From Gigantopelta aegis (Eukaryota; Mollusca; Gastropoda; Neomphalida; Peltospiridae): 64,000 nucleotides of DNA. Each line of letters starts with the position of its first letter. Positions within the stretch are counted from its first letter, which is position 1. Location of the stretch: contig NC_054706.1 in NCBI RefSeq assembly GCF_016097555.1, forward strand, positions 48,840,160 to 48,904,159, in the 5' to 3' direction. Of this stretch, positions 56,499 to 64,000 are shown one piece after another. A model generated the notes under the pieces. It was not told the DNA's origin. It saw nothing but the letters and a program-made list of their open reading frames with translations, and did no database searches. Position numbers and translations under genes: made by a program.

Positions 56499-57008
56499 CT
56501 ATTACTGTACAGTTTCTCCGTATTTCTGACTTGTAAACCACAAATGGATGTAGAATGTTTTTGATCAAGTCAAAAATTATCAGATGATTACGGACACTAC
56601 ATATTTTATATGACAAACCTATAAGTTGCCTTAATTTTGTTAAGTTTTTGTAACATTAAAAAATAAATACTAATTGTTAGTGAGAAAAACCAGTGCAACA
56701 TGATATAATTCACTTAATGCTTGAAGACTTAATGTCCATATAGCATGAGTATTTGAAAAATACCATAACGAACTAGTACATTTACATAAATTACAATAAT
56801 GTTTGTACACGAAGATCATTTTAAAAACAAAATAACTCCTATTTTAAAGATAATTGAATTGTCTGCAAACTATTGACATTTTAACATAGCACTTGATTTT
56901 TGCAACAAAGGGATGAGTTCAGTGAAAAGTAAAATGGAAATCTATAACAACACAAAAATACCCTAATTGACTCACTAATTGACTCAAGGTGCAATTCTTG
57001 CAGAAATG
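56499..57008. other. Unassigned AT-rich DNA
   Basis: No gene or repeat recognised. Confidence 0.45.
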
Positions 57009-57335
57009 GTGTGCGGGATGTAGCCGAGTCGTAAATTGTTCGTTTGGTGCGCGGTCGGTCTAGGAGTGATCCCCGTCAGTGGGCCCAATGGGCTATTTCT
57101 CGCTCCAGCCAATGCACCACGACTGGTATATCAAAGGCCGTGGTATGTGCTATCCTGTCTGTGGGATGGTGCATATAAAAGATCCCTTGCTGCTAATCGA
57201 AAAGAGTAGCCCATTAAGTGGCGACAGCGAGTTTCCTCTCTCTATGTGGTCCTTAACCATATGTCCGACGTCATATAACCATAAATAAAAATGTGTTGAG
57301 TGCGTCGTTAAATAAAGCATTTCTTTCTTTGTTGA
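57009..57335 (+). repeat. SINE, family B (near full length)
   Basis: Head 'gtgcgggatgtagccgagtc', core 'tatcaaaggccgtggtatgt', tail 'ccataaataaaaatgtgttg' ending in tttctttctttg. Confidence 0.85.
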
Positions 57336-57926
57336 AACGAGAGGCTTGAAATACTCTACACAGGTGTGACCTACATGCACCAACAGAAACCAAACAGGAA
57401 TGTGTTGGGCGACAATATTTCATTGTAGGATAGCATACCGAATCATGATTTGGCCTGAAATGGTACATATGTTACACAAATGATATTACAAGGCGTTGTT
57501 ATGGGTATATTCAATTGAGAACCAGTCTATCATGTAAGTAATTGTGGCGCTCTATTTTGTCGACTCACAAACTACGACTATCATGGGACGACCTGAGCAA
57601 AGAGAGCGAAGCAAAAAACGTGCAGCCAAGAGCTGCCAAACAATGGACGCTTTTCTTTAAAAAGAAGAGAAAAAAAGTATAATATAACTGGTCAATAAAA
57701 TGAATACATTTACGAAATATCTTGATCAACTACGATCACCCGAAAAATAATAAAATGTTAGTTAAATATGACTATTGACTTTGTTGCGTTCGGCGAATTG
57801 CTTTGTATATTGCATGTTGTTTAGAGATGAATTTATTTATCAGCTGACAAAGTCAAATGCGTTCTCAAATCAAACCGTGTCTGGCATATGATTGGTACCG
57901 GTACCGTAAATATGTTTAACATGTCA
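57336..57926. other. Unassigned flank of the Polinton-like element
   Basis: A short + ORF near 57,582 (MGRPEQRERSKKRAAKSCQT then a stop soon after) resembles a basic leader but has no further support. The 3' side ends in the target duplication TACATT. Confidence 0.4.
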
Positions 57927-57932
57927 TACATT
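57927..57932 (+). repeat. Target site duplication, left copy
   Basis: TACATT, identical to 63,364-63,369. A 6-bp duplication is the Polinton norm. Confidence 0.85.
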
Positions 57933-58033
57933 AGTAGTAGAGGGGCCTGTTTGGAGTCATGACCTACTGACCTACTTTCTCGTGACCTACTGACCTACTT
58001 TCTCGTGACCTACTGACCTACTTAGACAAGACC
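57933..58033 (+). repeat. Left terminal inverted repeat
   Basis: AGTAGTAGAGGGGCCTGT, then about three direct copies of a module containing GACCTACTGACCTACT, two of them followed by TTCTCGT, ending 'cctacttagacaagacc'. Only a couple of differences from the right TIR outside copy number. Confidence 0.85.
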
Positions 58034-58604
58034 ACCGAGCGTATAAAAAGTACTGTCCTTGTTCATCTACATAATATGAAGCTATTTACCTCCAAACAAG
58101 GAATTACCCTACCGTATCGTTTCGTTATGTAAATTAAATTAGAATTATTTCTACATACGTCTTGTGGTTTAATGGATAGAGCGTAGTGAAATTGTTTGTT
58201 TTTTTTGTTTTTTTTAAATAGGTTTTTCCTTCTTATATAAATCTATAGTTGTTTATTCTCTATTTGTTAGGTATACAAAACAAAATTTCATTAATATAGT
58301 AAGTAGGCCCGACTGAATGTGAATAAAAAATTGCGGTATTGAATTTCTAACAGTCACGCGTATTAAGGTGTGTGAGTGCGTGTGTGGTCCTTAACCATAT
58401 GTCCGTATAACCGTAAAATAAAATATATTGAGTAAATAAAACATTTCCTTCCTCGTAAAATAAAGATTAATTGAACACAAATATTTTATTTTGTTTTAGT
58501 CATAGGAAAAGAAAAACATATTTGTCTCGAAGAAAGGAATGTTTGTTAAAAAGAAAGGCATGTGTTAAGGAGAAGAAAGGAATGTTTGTTAAAGGAAGAA
58601 AGGA

Positions 58605-58653
<49 letters not shown>

Positions 58654-58990
58654 ATCCCAGCCCATTGCTTTGAAGAAAGAACGCGTGACTGCAACTCAAC
58701 GCTCCAACCTAACCTATGATCTTCTAACTGCATTTTAAACAAAAGTATTTTCCTAGAGTACAAGCCTTTATAGACAACCAGTGTATTATGTCTGGTATAT
58801 CAAAGGTCGTGGTATGTTCTGTCTTGTACACACAGCTCTTGCTACTATAAAGTAGCGGTAGAAATATCCAATCACAAATCTAGTCATAGAGTACAAAACA
58901 CAAAAAACAAACGCAATGGTTTGGTTTTTCATTTATTTCTAAATTACAAATCACTGACACATATATAAAATGGGCACACATTGGGTTACA
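58034..58990. other. Left arm of the element, with host-like repeats
   Basis: Contains an eroded SINE B tail (about 58,375-58,455), a 40-bp SINE core fragment (about 58,793-58,832) and (GT)n (58,607-58,649). No supported ORF. These show either later insertion or uptake of host repeats. Confidence 0.55.
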
Positions 58991-59030
58991 TCGAGAGGCC
59001 TTAGGGGCGACATGTGAATAATATTAGTGT

Positions 59031-59309
59031 TCATTTCTCTTCATCTTCGTCCTCATCATTAGTATCATCATCATCGGTATCGACGTCGTCTACTTCGTCC
59101 AAATATTCGCCGATCCAGGAACGATACTGATTTAATTTAGAACGAATATGTGGTCTCACATCTCTGTCTGGATTCACAGACTGTAGAATTTTTCTCGTGT
59201 TGGGGCCTTTGTCAAAGTAATGCATATAGGTCAGAAAGCGAGAGTACGTGTCTTTAAATAACTTCCATTGTAAAGTCTTCATGTTTCTTTCGATGGCATC
59301 TTGGGACAT
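59031..59309 (-). CDS. Fossil element part: acidic-tailed small protein
   Basis: 92-codon stretch. An ordinary N-terminal part (ERNMKTLQWKLFKDTYSRF, then RPHIRSKLNQYRSWIGEY) is followed by an Asp/Glu tail. No family recognised. It lies on the same strand as, and downstream of, the ATPase. Confidence 0.45.
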   Translation of the reverse strand: MSQDAIERNMKTLQWKLFKDTYSRFLTYMHYFDKGPNTRKILQSVNPDRDVRPHIRSKLNQYRSWIGEYLDEVDDVDTDDDDTNDEDEDEEK

Positions 59310-59443
59310 GTTTTTTTCTTCGTAGCGTTTTCTTTTGCTTTCGATATAGTCATGCTTGATGTCAATTCACGTTCCACCATGAGACGAATGCCTTTGTTTT
59401 CCAGGTCGGGCGACAGCTCTTCTTCTTTTTCATTTCCCTCCTC

Positions 59444-59644
59444 TCACGTTTTAAATCGCAAGTCGCTTCCGTCTTTAAAGACCAGACCACACGTATCGCA
59501 AGACTGCATCCTCTTGACTTTTTTCAGATAGGGTTCCACCTCATCTTCTTCTTCGTCGTCACTTTCGTAGGCGGGTATGCCTGGTAGTTTTCTTTTGAAT
59601 GCGTTTCTTTGCATGTAGAGCTCTTTCTTCGTCGGTGGCTGCAA
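59444..59644 (-). CDS. Fossil element part: small Lys/Asp-rich protein with CxxC
   Basis: 66-codon stretch overlapping the end of the ATPase segment. It has a basic N-terminus (KKELYMQRNAFKRKLPG), an acidic middle and a C-x2-C pair (CDTCG). No family recognised. Confidence 0.4.
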   Translation of the reverse strand: MQPPTKKELYMQRNAFKRKLPGIPAYESDDEEEDEVEPYLKKVKRMQSCDTCGLVFKDGSDLRFKT

Positions 59645-60287
59645 CTCTTCTGAGACATTCGCCGTTACGTTCGTGCCATTTATACCATTCGGACGGCCCC
59701 GTCTCTAAACCATTAGGTCGAAGGCGCCAATGTTCGGGCGTGGTCGGTTTCAAGTCCAACAAGAGATATCCGTAGGGCCTGTGGGTAGCTTCCTCAAACC
59801 GCTGCATGAAATGACGAGTATTTCCAGGATACATCTGCTGTGCCAAGGTTAGGACTTGCTGCTTGTCGATGGGGTTGTTGAACAGTGCCAGGTAATGACA
59901 ATTTCTTCTCTGTGTCGGGTCCTTGCTGTGATACAGGTTCTGGTTGATGGCAGTCACAGAGAGGTTTCTGTGGTGACTTCCTTCCGTGAACAGGTCGGTG
60001 ATGCGAGGGTCTTTTCCAGCTGTAGACATCAGGTCGTCCAACACGATGAAATTTCTGACTCTCGAATCCAAATAACGATCCTTTTCCAAATTCTCGGGTA
60101 TGCCTTGAACAAATTTCACTCGAGCAACCATTTTGATAGTATCGTAGAGGGGTTGCCATCGTTTGTAGAGCCAAATGATGCGCTGGGGAGGCGGCTGGAT
60201 TTTACCATCCCTTAGCAGTTTGTACAACAAAAATGTCTTTCCACACGACGTGGGTCCCGACACGAACATGGTGAACAGATGTAACAA
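59559..60287 (-). CDS. Fossil element part: FtsK/HerA-type packaging ATPase
   Basis: A 242-codon stretch. Walker A is at residues 11-18 (GPTSCGKT) and Walker B at 80-85 (FIVLDD). Further family blocks are PPPQRIIWLYKRWQPLY (33-48), FTEGSHHRNLSVTAINQN, HYLALFNNP, LAQQMYPGN and RPYGYLLLDL. These are characteristic of the genome-packaging ATPases of Polintons, adintoviruses and related invertebrate elements, which pump DNA into capsids. The tail is strongly basic (KKRIQKKTTRHTR), unlike most relatives. A C2H2-finger-like and CAG-rich stretch lies just upstream on the same strand. Confidence 0.8.
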   Translation of the reverse strand: MLHLFTMFVSGPTSCGKTFLLYKLLRDGKIQPPPQRIIWLYKRWQPLYDTIKMVARVKFVQGIPENLEKDRYLDSRVRNFIVLDDLMSTAGKDPRITDLFTEGSHHRNLSVTAINQNLYHSKDPTQRRNCHYLALFNNPIDKQQVLTLAQQMYPGNTRHFMQRFEEATHRPYGYLLLDLKPTTPEHWRLRPNGLETGPSEWYKWHERNGECLRRVAATDEERALHAKKRIQKKTTRHTRLRK

Positions 60288-60295
60288 TCTTAGGG

Positions 60296-60296
<1 letters not shown>

Positions 60297-60329
<33 letters not shown>

Positions 60330-60412
60330 ATGTTAATGCTGATGCTGCTGCTGTTGTTGTTGTTGTTGTTGTTGTTGATGCTGCTGCTGCTGTTGCTGCT
60401 GCTGGGAAGACT
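60297..60412 (-). repeat. CAG/CAA trinucleotide tract inside the element
   Basis: On the minus strand CAG, CAA and CAT codons alternate for about 115 bp, as in a polyglutamine linker, between zinc-finger-like sequence (CRICEK region, about 60,480-60,510) and the ATPase. Confidence 0.85.
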
Positions 60413-60562
60413 TATTTTCAGATTCCAAGAGTCCATGTTTATTTCGTACGTGCCGAGTTAGGTCGTGGGTCCAAACATATCATTTTTCGCAAATGCGACA
60501 CTGATTCATGTTGTTGACTGTTGAAGTGTTCGACGTGAACTGGCGATGTTGAAACTGCCATG

Positions 60563-60577
60563 CCCACTTTTATAGCC
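60563..60577 (-). promoter_or_regulatory. TATA-type promoter box (GGCTATAAAAGTGG)
   Basis: GGCTATAAAAGTGGG on the minus strand, about 55 bp before an ATG at 60,509. Nearly identical to 62,577-62,591. Confidence 0.6.
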
Positions 60578-60580
60578 TTC

Positions 60581-60922
60581 TCAGAAATGCTTGTGCCGTT
60601 TTTGCCCAGTCTGCTCTGGTCGTTTCTGTTCCACGCCACTCTGTTCTCGTTTCCGTTTCAGATCGGCCATGGCTTGCTCTACCACCTGTTGCGTTGGGGA
60701 GACCATGACGATTTTGGGTGCCGGGGGCTTGTTCTGTTCCTCTTTTTCTTTTTTCCACGTGGGATCATAGAGTTCTAGACATCGATCCACACTGTACATG
60801 ATCTGGCTTTTCCCACCACGTTGAATTTCGAAGTGAGGTTGAAGTTTACCTTGTGCCTGCAGTTTATAGAAACGGGTCCACTTATCCACGTCGGGTACAT
60901 ATAACTTGTACTGGTCTGACAT
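60581..60922 (-). CDS. Fossil element part: small basic-tailed protein
   Basis: 113-codon stretch starting MSDQYKLYVPDVDKWTRFYK. The N-terminal half has an ordered look (DKWTRFYKLQAQGK, SQIMYSVDRCLELYDPTW). The C-terminal third is rich in Lys/Arg/Gln (ADLKRKREQSG). Such size and charge recall minor virion or DNA-binding proteins of Polinton-like elements, but no family is recognised. Confidence 0.5.
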   Translation of the reverse strand: MSDQYKLYVPDVDKWTRFYKLQAQGKLQPHFEIQRGGKSQIMYSVDRCLELYDPTWKKEKEEQNKPPAPKIVMVSPTQQVVEQAMADLKRKREQSGVEQKRPEQTGQKRHKHF

Positions 60923-60939
60923 GTTGCTCCTCTGAAGGT

Positions 60940-61464
60940 TCTACCTCAAATGACGAGTTTTGAAAACTATTTTACTAATATACCTACTTCCTGTGACTTT
61001 CTCGTGCTATTTTAACATTTGAATTTGTGTCTGTCTGTCACACAGAAGTATCAAACGTAAATGAACTTTCTCTCTCATCTGATTAATAAACTTTCCACCC
61101 AGGATCCCACTGTGCCAGCCGAGGAACACACTCAGGGACACATATTTACACTAGAGGGACACATTTTAGACTGGAGGGACACATGCAGGGACACACTTAC
61201 ACACTACCCTACTTTAGCTATGGATTTTGGGAAAAAAAATATACCAAGTAAAGTAAATCCATCGAGATACCGTTCCCCCCGAGACATAATTCTTAACTGG
61301 CCTACAGGTCATAAAGTCATGATATTTATAAATAACGAATTCATAAGATACAACACACAATTTTATTACTAAACAACAGATTCAAAAATGTAGAACATAA
61401 AATATATGACAAAACATACAGTTATGACAAAAACATTTGAGTGTCTCACGCGTGTTTGAAACAT
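60940..61464. other. Element spacer without supported gene
   Basis: Contains a short direct repeat set built on 'agggacaca(c/t)' (61,136-61,195) and a 103-codon + ORF that I do not support. Confidence 0.45.
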
Positions 61465-61761
61465 TTAATGTCTAAACACGTTATTCACATAGGGACATCT
61501 TGGAGAGAGTCTGTAATGTTCCATCACTGGGTCGTCCATTCTCTGCCATCGGTAGGCGCGTAGTCCACAACAGTAACAGACGACGGCATCGTGATCTCCC
61601 GTGTAGTAGAAACCGGCCTTGGCGAGCTCCCTCGGTTTCTGGCGTAACTGTATTGACCACCACCCAAATGTCTGCATCCGCGTGTAGACGTGGCGCATTT
61701 CGGGACGATGGCAGAACAAGTAAGGTCTCACTACACAGATCACTTCCGGGTGACAGTTCAT
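61465..61761 (-). CDS. Fossil element part: BIR-domain (IAP-like) protein
   Basis: A 98-codon stretch with a BIR zinc fold at residues 31-89: TFGWWSIQLRQKPRELAKAG, then GFYYTGDHDAVVCYCCGL, then MDDPVMEHYRLSPRCPY. The zinc ligands C62, C65, H82 and C89 have the exact C-x2-C-x16-H-x6-C spacing. There is one BIR and no RING, so it is a minimal IAP. In viruses such proteins blunt host cell death; a capture from a mollusc host is plausible but not shown. Confidence 0.8.
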   Translation of the reverse strand: MNCHPEVICVVRPYLFCHRPEMRHVYTRMQTFGWWSIQLRQKPRELAKAGFYYTGDHDAVVCYCCGLRAYRWQRMDDPVMEHYRLSPRCPYVNNVFRH

Positions 61762-62195
61762 TCATCACGGTCCACTATAGTTCCTAATTGTGACACATGT
61801 TATGGTTCACATATTCACTTCTAGGAAATGGTGAAGAATTAAAACAATATGTATGTTTAATGGTAAGCCTTCTGGCTGTATTTTGCCCATGTTATTTTGT
61901 AATATTGTGCATCGACCTTTTAGGACATGGGGTATATAGCGCAAGTGACAGCCGGAGTGAATCGGTTAATGAACCACCTGTTCGGACCGGTACTACAGCC
62001 AGATGCGGTCATATAGCAAAAAACTGAGACGGAAATGTTCTCAATTTTGGAGTGAAAATAAATGCTTATATAATGTATGTTCGCAATGGTGTATGTTGTT
62101 GGTGCCAACGAGAACCCGTTCTATGGGCAATCTTCGCTTGAAGTTGGGCAGTTTAACACGGGTTTCAATGGCAGATGACATCTGTGTAGTGAGAC
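61762..62195. other. Element spacer without supported gene
   Basis: Opposed short ORFs (76 codons plus, 62 minus) have no recognisable features. Confidence 0.4.
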
Positions 62196-62471
62196 CTAAC
62201 GTCTCGAACAGCAGTCTTCATCATCCCAGGCAGCGTCTGTTTTATATTCTCGAGCTGCATCTGTTTGATCCACGGTTTCTTTGATTTCACCATCTTCATT
62301 TTCATCCATATTGTCACAGGCAGCATCCGTTTGATCCGTGAAATGTTCTTCTGGTTTGGTAGCCACTCTTTTACATTTGATTGTATGTCTTTCTGAACAT
62401 TTGCAGACCAAGACGTCGTCCTCGTCGCTACTGCTGCTGCTACTAACACTGCTCGAATATCCCGATGCCAT
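62196..62471 (-). CDS. Fossil element part: Ser-rich acidic protein
   Basis: From the Met at 62,471 (MASGYSSSVSSSSSSDEDD) the stretch has a C-x-C pair (VCKCS), two QTDAA repeats and an acidic body. A TATA-like box lies about 110 bp upstream (62,577-62,591). The longer start at 62,528 is also open. No family recognised; the acidic Ser run suggests a phosphorylated regulator, which is speculation. Confidence 0.45.
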   Translation of the reverse strand: MASGYSSSVSSSSSSDEDDVLVCKCSERHTIKCKRVATKPEEHFTDQTDAACDNMDENEDGEIKETVDQTDAAREYKTDAAWDDEDCCSRR

Positions 62472-62576
62472 CTTCTTCGTTCCAGATAGAGTGCAACAAG
62501 ACACAAGAATGTTAGAATCATAAAACACGTCTGCTCCCTAGGACAGTCGTAAAAGAAATGACGTTTATATCACAAA

Positions 62577-62591
62577 CCACTTTTTATAGCC
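62577..62591 (-). promoter_or_regulatory. TATA-type promoter box (GGCTATAAAAAGTGG)
   Basis: GGCTATAAAAAGTGG on the minus strand, differing from the box at 60,563 by one extra A. It lies upstream of the Ser-rich acidic protein. Confidence 0.6.
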
Positions 62592-62603
62592 AAACAATTT
62601 CTG

Positions 62604-62891
62604 TTACCACCAATGGCACTCGTTCGGGTTGCAGAAGTTACACTGTAGGAATCCCATCTGATTTTGATGGTCGTCTTGCATGGCGCAGGGCACGATCGAG
62701 TTCAGATCTTGTACAAAGTCACACATGACTGCGAAACAGTCATTGAGTTTCTCCCATTGGTCTAGGTGAAGAAAAATTCCTTTCTTCGATGGCTTGATCG
62801 CGTCATCGCACCACCACCACTGTCGAATGTCTACACCGACAATGTTGTTATCCACGCTCACGTACACGTTGGACCCAATATGACGAGACAA
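62604..62891 (-). CDS. Fossil element part: PC4-like domain, copy 2
   Basis: 95-codon stretch. Residues about 6-50 read GSNVYVSVDNNIVGVDIRQW, then KPSKKGIFLHLDQWEKLNDC, matching the PC4/Sub1 fold (beta strands ending in D-I-R-x-[WY], then K-P-x-x-K-G-I-x-L and a helix starting W-x-x-L). PC4 domains bind single-stranded DNA and help transcription. The C-terminal part has C-x2-C-x4-C (CNFCNPNEC). Confidence 0.65.
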   Translation of the reverse strand: MSRHIGSNVYVSVDNNIVGVDIRQWWWCDDAIKPSKKGIFLHLDQWEKLNDCFAVMCDFVQDLNSIVPCAMQDDHQNQMGFLQCNFCNPNECHWW

Positions 62892-63132
62892 CTTCTCCTC
62901 TTTCCTTTCCTTTAAGACTGCAATGGGGGCTCTTACTCGTACACAGGTTTACCCAGTGTTTAAGGGTTAGTGCAATACCTCGCTTCGTGGGTAAAGTGGC
63001 ATTTTCGTCGTCAAATCTCCTGATGTGAATGGCAATGTCCCCTTTCCGCAGTTTGGCCACAACGTATACGTTACTTCCAAGTTCTATCTTGCATCTCGTA
63101 TCGATATTGCTTCCACTTGTCGAACAGGCCAT
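62848..63132 (-). CDS. Fossil element part: PC4-like domain, copy 1
   Basis: 94-codon stretch. LGSNVYVVAKLRKGDIAIHI, then RRFDDENATLPTKRGIALTL and KHWVNLC, again matching the PC4 strand-strand-helix core (I-x-I-R-x-[FWY], P-T-K-R-G-I-x-L, W). It opens at the element's right edge, about 75 bp inside the TIR, behind a TATA-like box (63,195-63,202). Confidence 0.65.
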   Translation of the reverse strand: MACSTSGSNIDTRCKIELGSNVYVVAKLRKGDIAIHIRRFDDENATLPTKRGIALTLKHWVNLCTSKSPHCSLKGKERGEVVSSYWVQRVRERG

Positions 63133-63194
63133 GTCAAATGAATACAGTTCTCGTTCGTACAGAGTGAATGTAGTTACTAACGAAATACCCGATG

Positions 63195-63202
63195 TTTATA
63201 TA
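63195..63202 (-). promoter_or_regulatory. TATA-like box of the first element gene
   Basis: TATATAAA on the minus strand, 63 bp upstream of the ATG at 63,132 and immediately inside the right TIR. Confidence 0.5.
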
Positions 63203-63208
63203 ATCTCA

Positions 63209-63363
63209 GGTCTGGTCTAAGTAGGTCAGTAGGTCGGGTCAGTAGGTCAGTAGGTCAGTAGGTAGGTCTGGTCAGTAGGTCACGAGAAAGTAGGTCAGTA
63301 GGTCAGTAAGTCACGAGAAAGTAGGTCAGTAGGTCATGACTCCATACAGGCCCCTCTACTACT
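63209..63363 (-). repeat. Right terminal inverted repeat, expanded
   Basis: The complement starts AGTAGTAGAGGGGCCTGT and holds more GACCTACT modules than the left TIR (155 against 101 bp), ending in the matching 'cctacttagaccagacc'. Confidence 0.85.
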
Positions 63364-63369
63364 TACATT
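63364..63369 (+). repeat. Target site duplication, right copy
   Basis: TACATT, identical to 57,927-57,932. Confidence 0.85.
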
Positions 63370-64000
63370 TCATTCCGTCTCGAATAAAGTCATTGGTAGA
63401 ACTTCTATTGCAATACCCTTGTTGAATTAACAGTCAAGAGGGAGCAACTGACTTAAATATTATTCACAAAGGCGATTCCGATGCCATCAATACACCAAAT
63501 AGAAAACAAAAGCTATGTCCAATACCAAAATAACGTTTATTCGCATTTGCATTAAGTACTACCAAACAGATATATAGGGTTGCAAACGAAACACTACGCA
63601 TTTTACATGGATTACAATTAACGAGTATTAAAGTACAAAATAGAAATGTGTAACTAGTTCTGTTCACGTATATGCTGGTCTTAAAAAAAAGTATGCGTCT
63701 CGCCCCTTGGTTTTGCCAAATCTGTCAAGGATCGTATCCATATTTTGAGCGATGGTTATATTGGAGTACGATCGCTCTATGTTATGAGTGCGACACTGCT
63801 CAGTCGTACCTGTCCCATAGTCGAGCACAGATAGGTTTTCACAACGTGTCAAACATTTAATGTAGTTAAAGTTTTCTGCTGCTCTTGAAGTTTTATATTT
63901 AAAAAAATGTACGCACTACGACCTCAAAATACCTGAAATAAAATATTAAAACCCCATCACAAATAGCTCCAGAACGCACCTCTGAGCATCTACATTTAAA
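63370..64000. other. Unassigned right flank
   Basis: 63,570-63,620 shares 'tatatagggttgcaaac' and 'ttacatggattaca' with 35.44 kb. Small ORFs here have no recognised domain. Confidence 0.45.

Larger units (their letters stand above)
57933..63363 (-). mobile_element. Compact Polinton-like element (fossil)
   Basis: Boundaries are firm: terminal inverted repeats beginning AGTAGTAGAGGGGCCTGT at both ends (5'-AG ... CT-3') and the 6-bp duplication TACATT. The length is 5,431 bp, against roughly 15-20 kb for full Polintons. Recognisable parts, all minus strand, from right to left are two PC4-like segments, a Ser-rich acidic protein, a BIR protein, a small basic-tailed protein, a zinc-finger-like and CAG-rich stretch, an FtsK/HerA-type packaging ATPase and an acidic protein. 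No PolB, integrase, protease or capsid gene is seen. It is broken, with perhaps three to five coding interruptions. Closely matching TIRs and an intact duplication suggest a fairly recent insertion. Assignment to Polinton/adintovirus-like elements is by termini, duplication length and ATPase type. Confidence 0.75.

Noticed and set aside
57582-57660. Short basic peptide MGRPEQRERSKKRAAKSCQT as a transposase N-terminus
   Set aside because: It stops after about 25 codons and has no downstream transposase; too little to call.
61061-61372. 103-codon + ORF inside the Polinton-like element
   Set aside because: It is on the opposite strand to all recognised parts, covers a small direct repeat, and matches no family.
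61797-62027. 76-codon + ORF with a hydrophobic stretch inside the element
   Set aside because: Could suggest a membrane protein, but it is opposite in strand to the other parts and lacks support.

Overview
The window looks like repeat-rich, intron-rich DNA of a marine mollusc, most likely a gastropod. The evidence is several abundant tRNA-headed SINE families, long (GA)n, (CA)n and (AT)n tracts, I-clade LINE, Penelope-like, Tc1/mariner and MULE remnants, many MITEs, and small phase-1 exons spread over tens of kilobases. The species cannot be fixed from sequence alone. I see no rRNA, credible tRNA gene or CRISPR array.

Layout. 0-9.6 kb: SINEs, TTAA-type MITEs, a foldback element, and a dead FLYWCH/MULE transposon (about 5.59-8.19 kb) whose two arms are inverted G/T-rich minisatellites. 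9.3-11.1 kb: SINEs, a broken copy of a cysteine-rich terminal exon, and a weak candidate exon. 11.19-14.85 kb: a 58-bp satellite (about 63 copies) with two tiers of higher-order repeats (812 bp and 174 bp). 15.6-18.2 kb: Tc1 and I-clade LINE relics. 18.5 and 23.6 kb: minus-strand exon candidates of a cysteine-rich gene. 19-29 kb: MITEs, a Penelope-like reverse transcriptase relic, SINEs and tandem repeats. 30-53.2 kb: the main host gene, on the + strand. It has at least six cysteine-rich exons, five of them symmetric phase 1-1, most coding one module of the form C-x5-C-x10-C-x4-C. Its introns are loaded with SINEs, MITEs and LINEs, and the last intron (about 15 kb) holds an endonuclease-bearing LINE fragment. 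53.2-57.9 kb: SINEs and anonymous AT-rich DNA.

57,933-63,363: a compact (5.43 kb) Polinton-like fossil with terminal inverted repeats starting AGTAGTAG and a perfect 6-bp target duplication (TACATT). Its recognisable parts, all on the minus strand, are an FtsK/HerA-type packaging ATPase, a BIR (IAP-like) protein, two PC4-like single-strand-binding segments, acidic/Ser-rich proteins and a small basic-tailed protein. Two of its promoters share a GGCTATAAAA box. No polymerase, integrase, protease or capsid gene is seen, so it looks like a small non-autonomous relative. I consider it the most novel object in the window.

The SINEs are modular: at least three tRNA-like heads are joined through a common central block to two different tails, and mixed head/tail types occur side by side. 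Several clean nested insertions (SINE in MITE, MITE in SINE, SINE tail in Penelope, SINE in tandem array) give local insertion orders.
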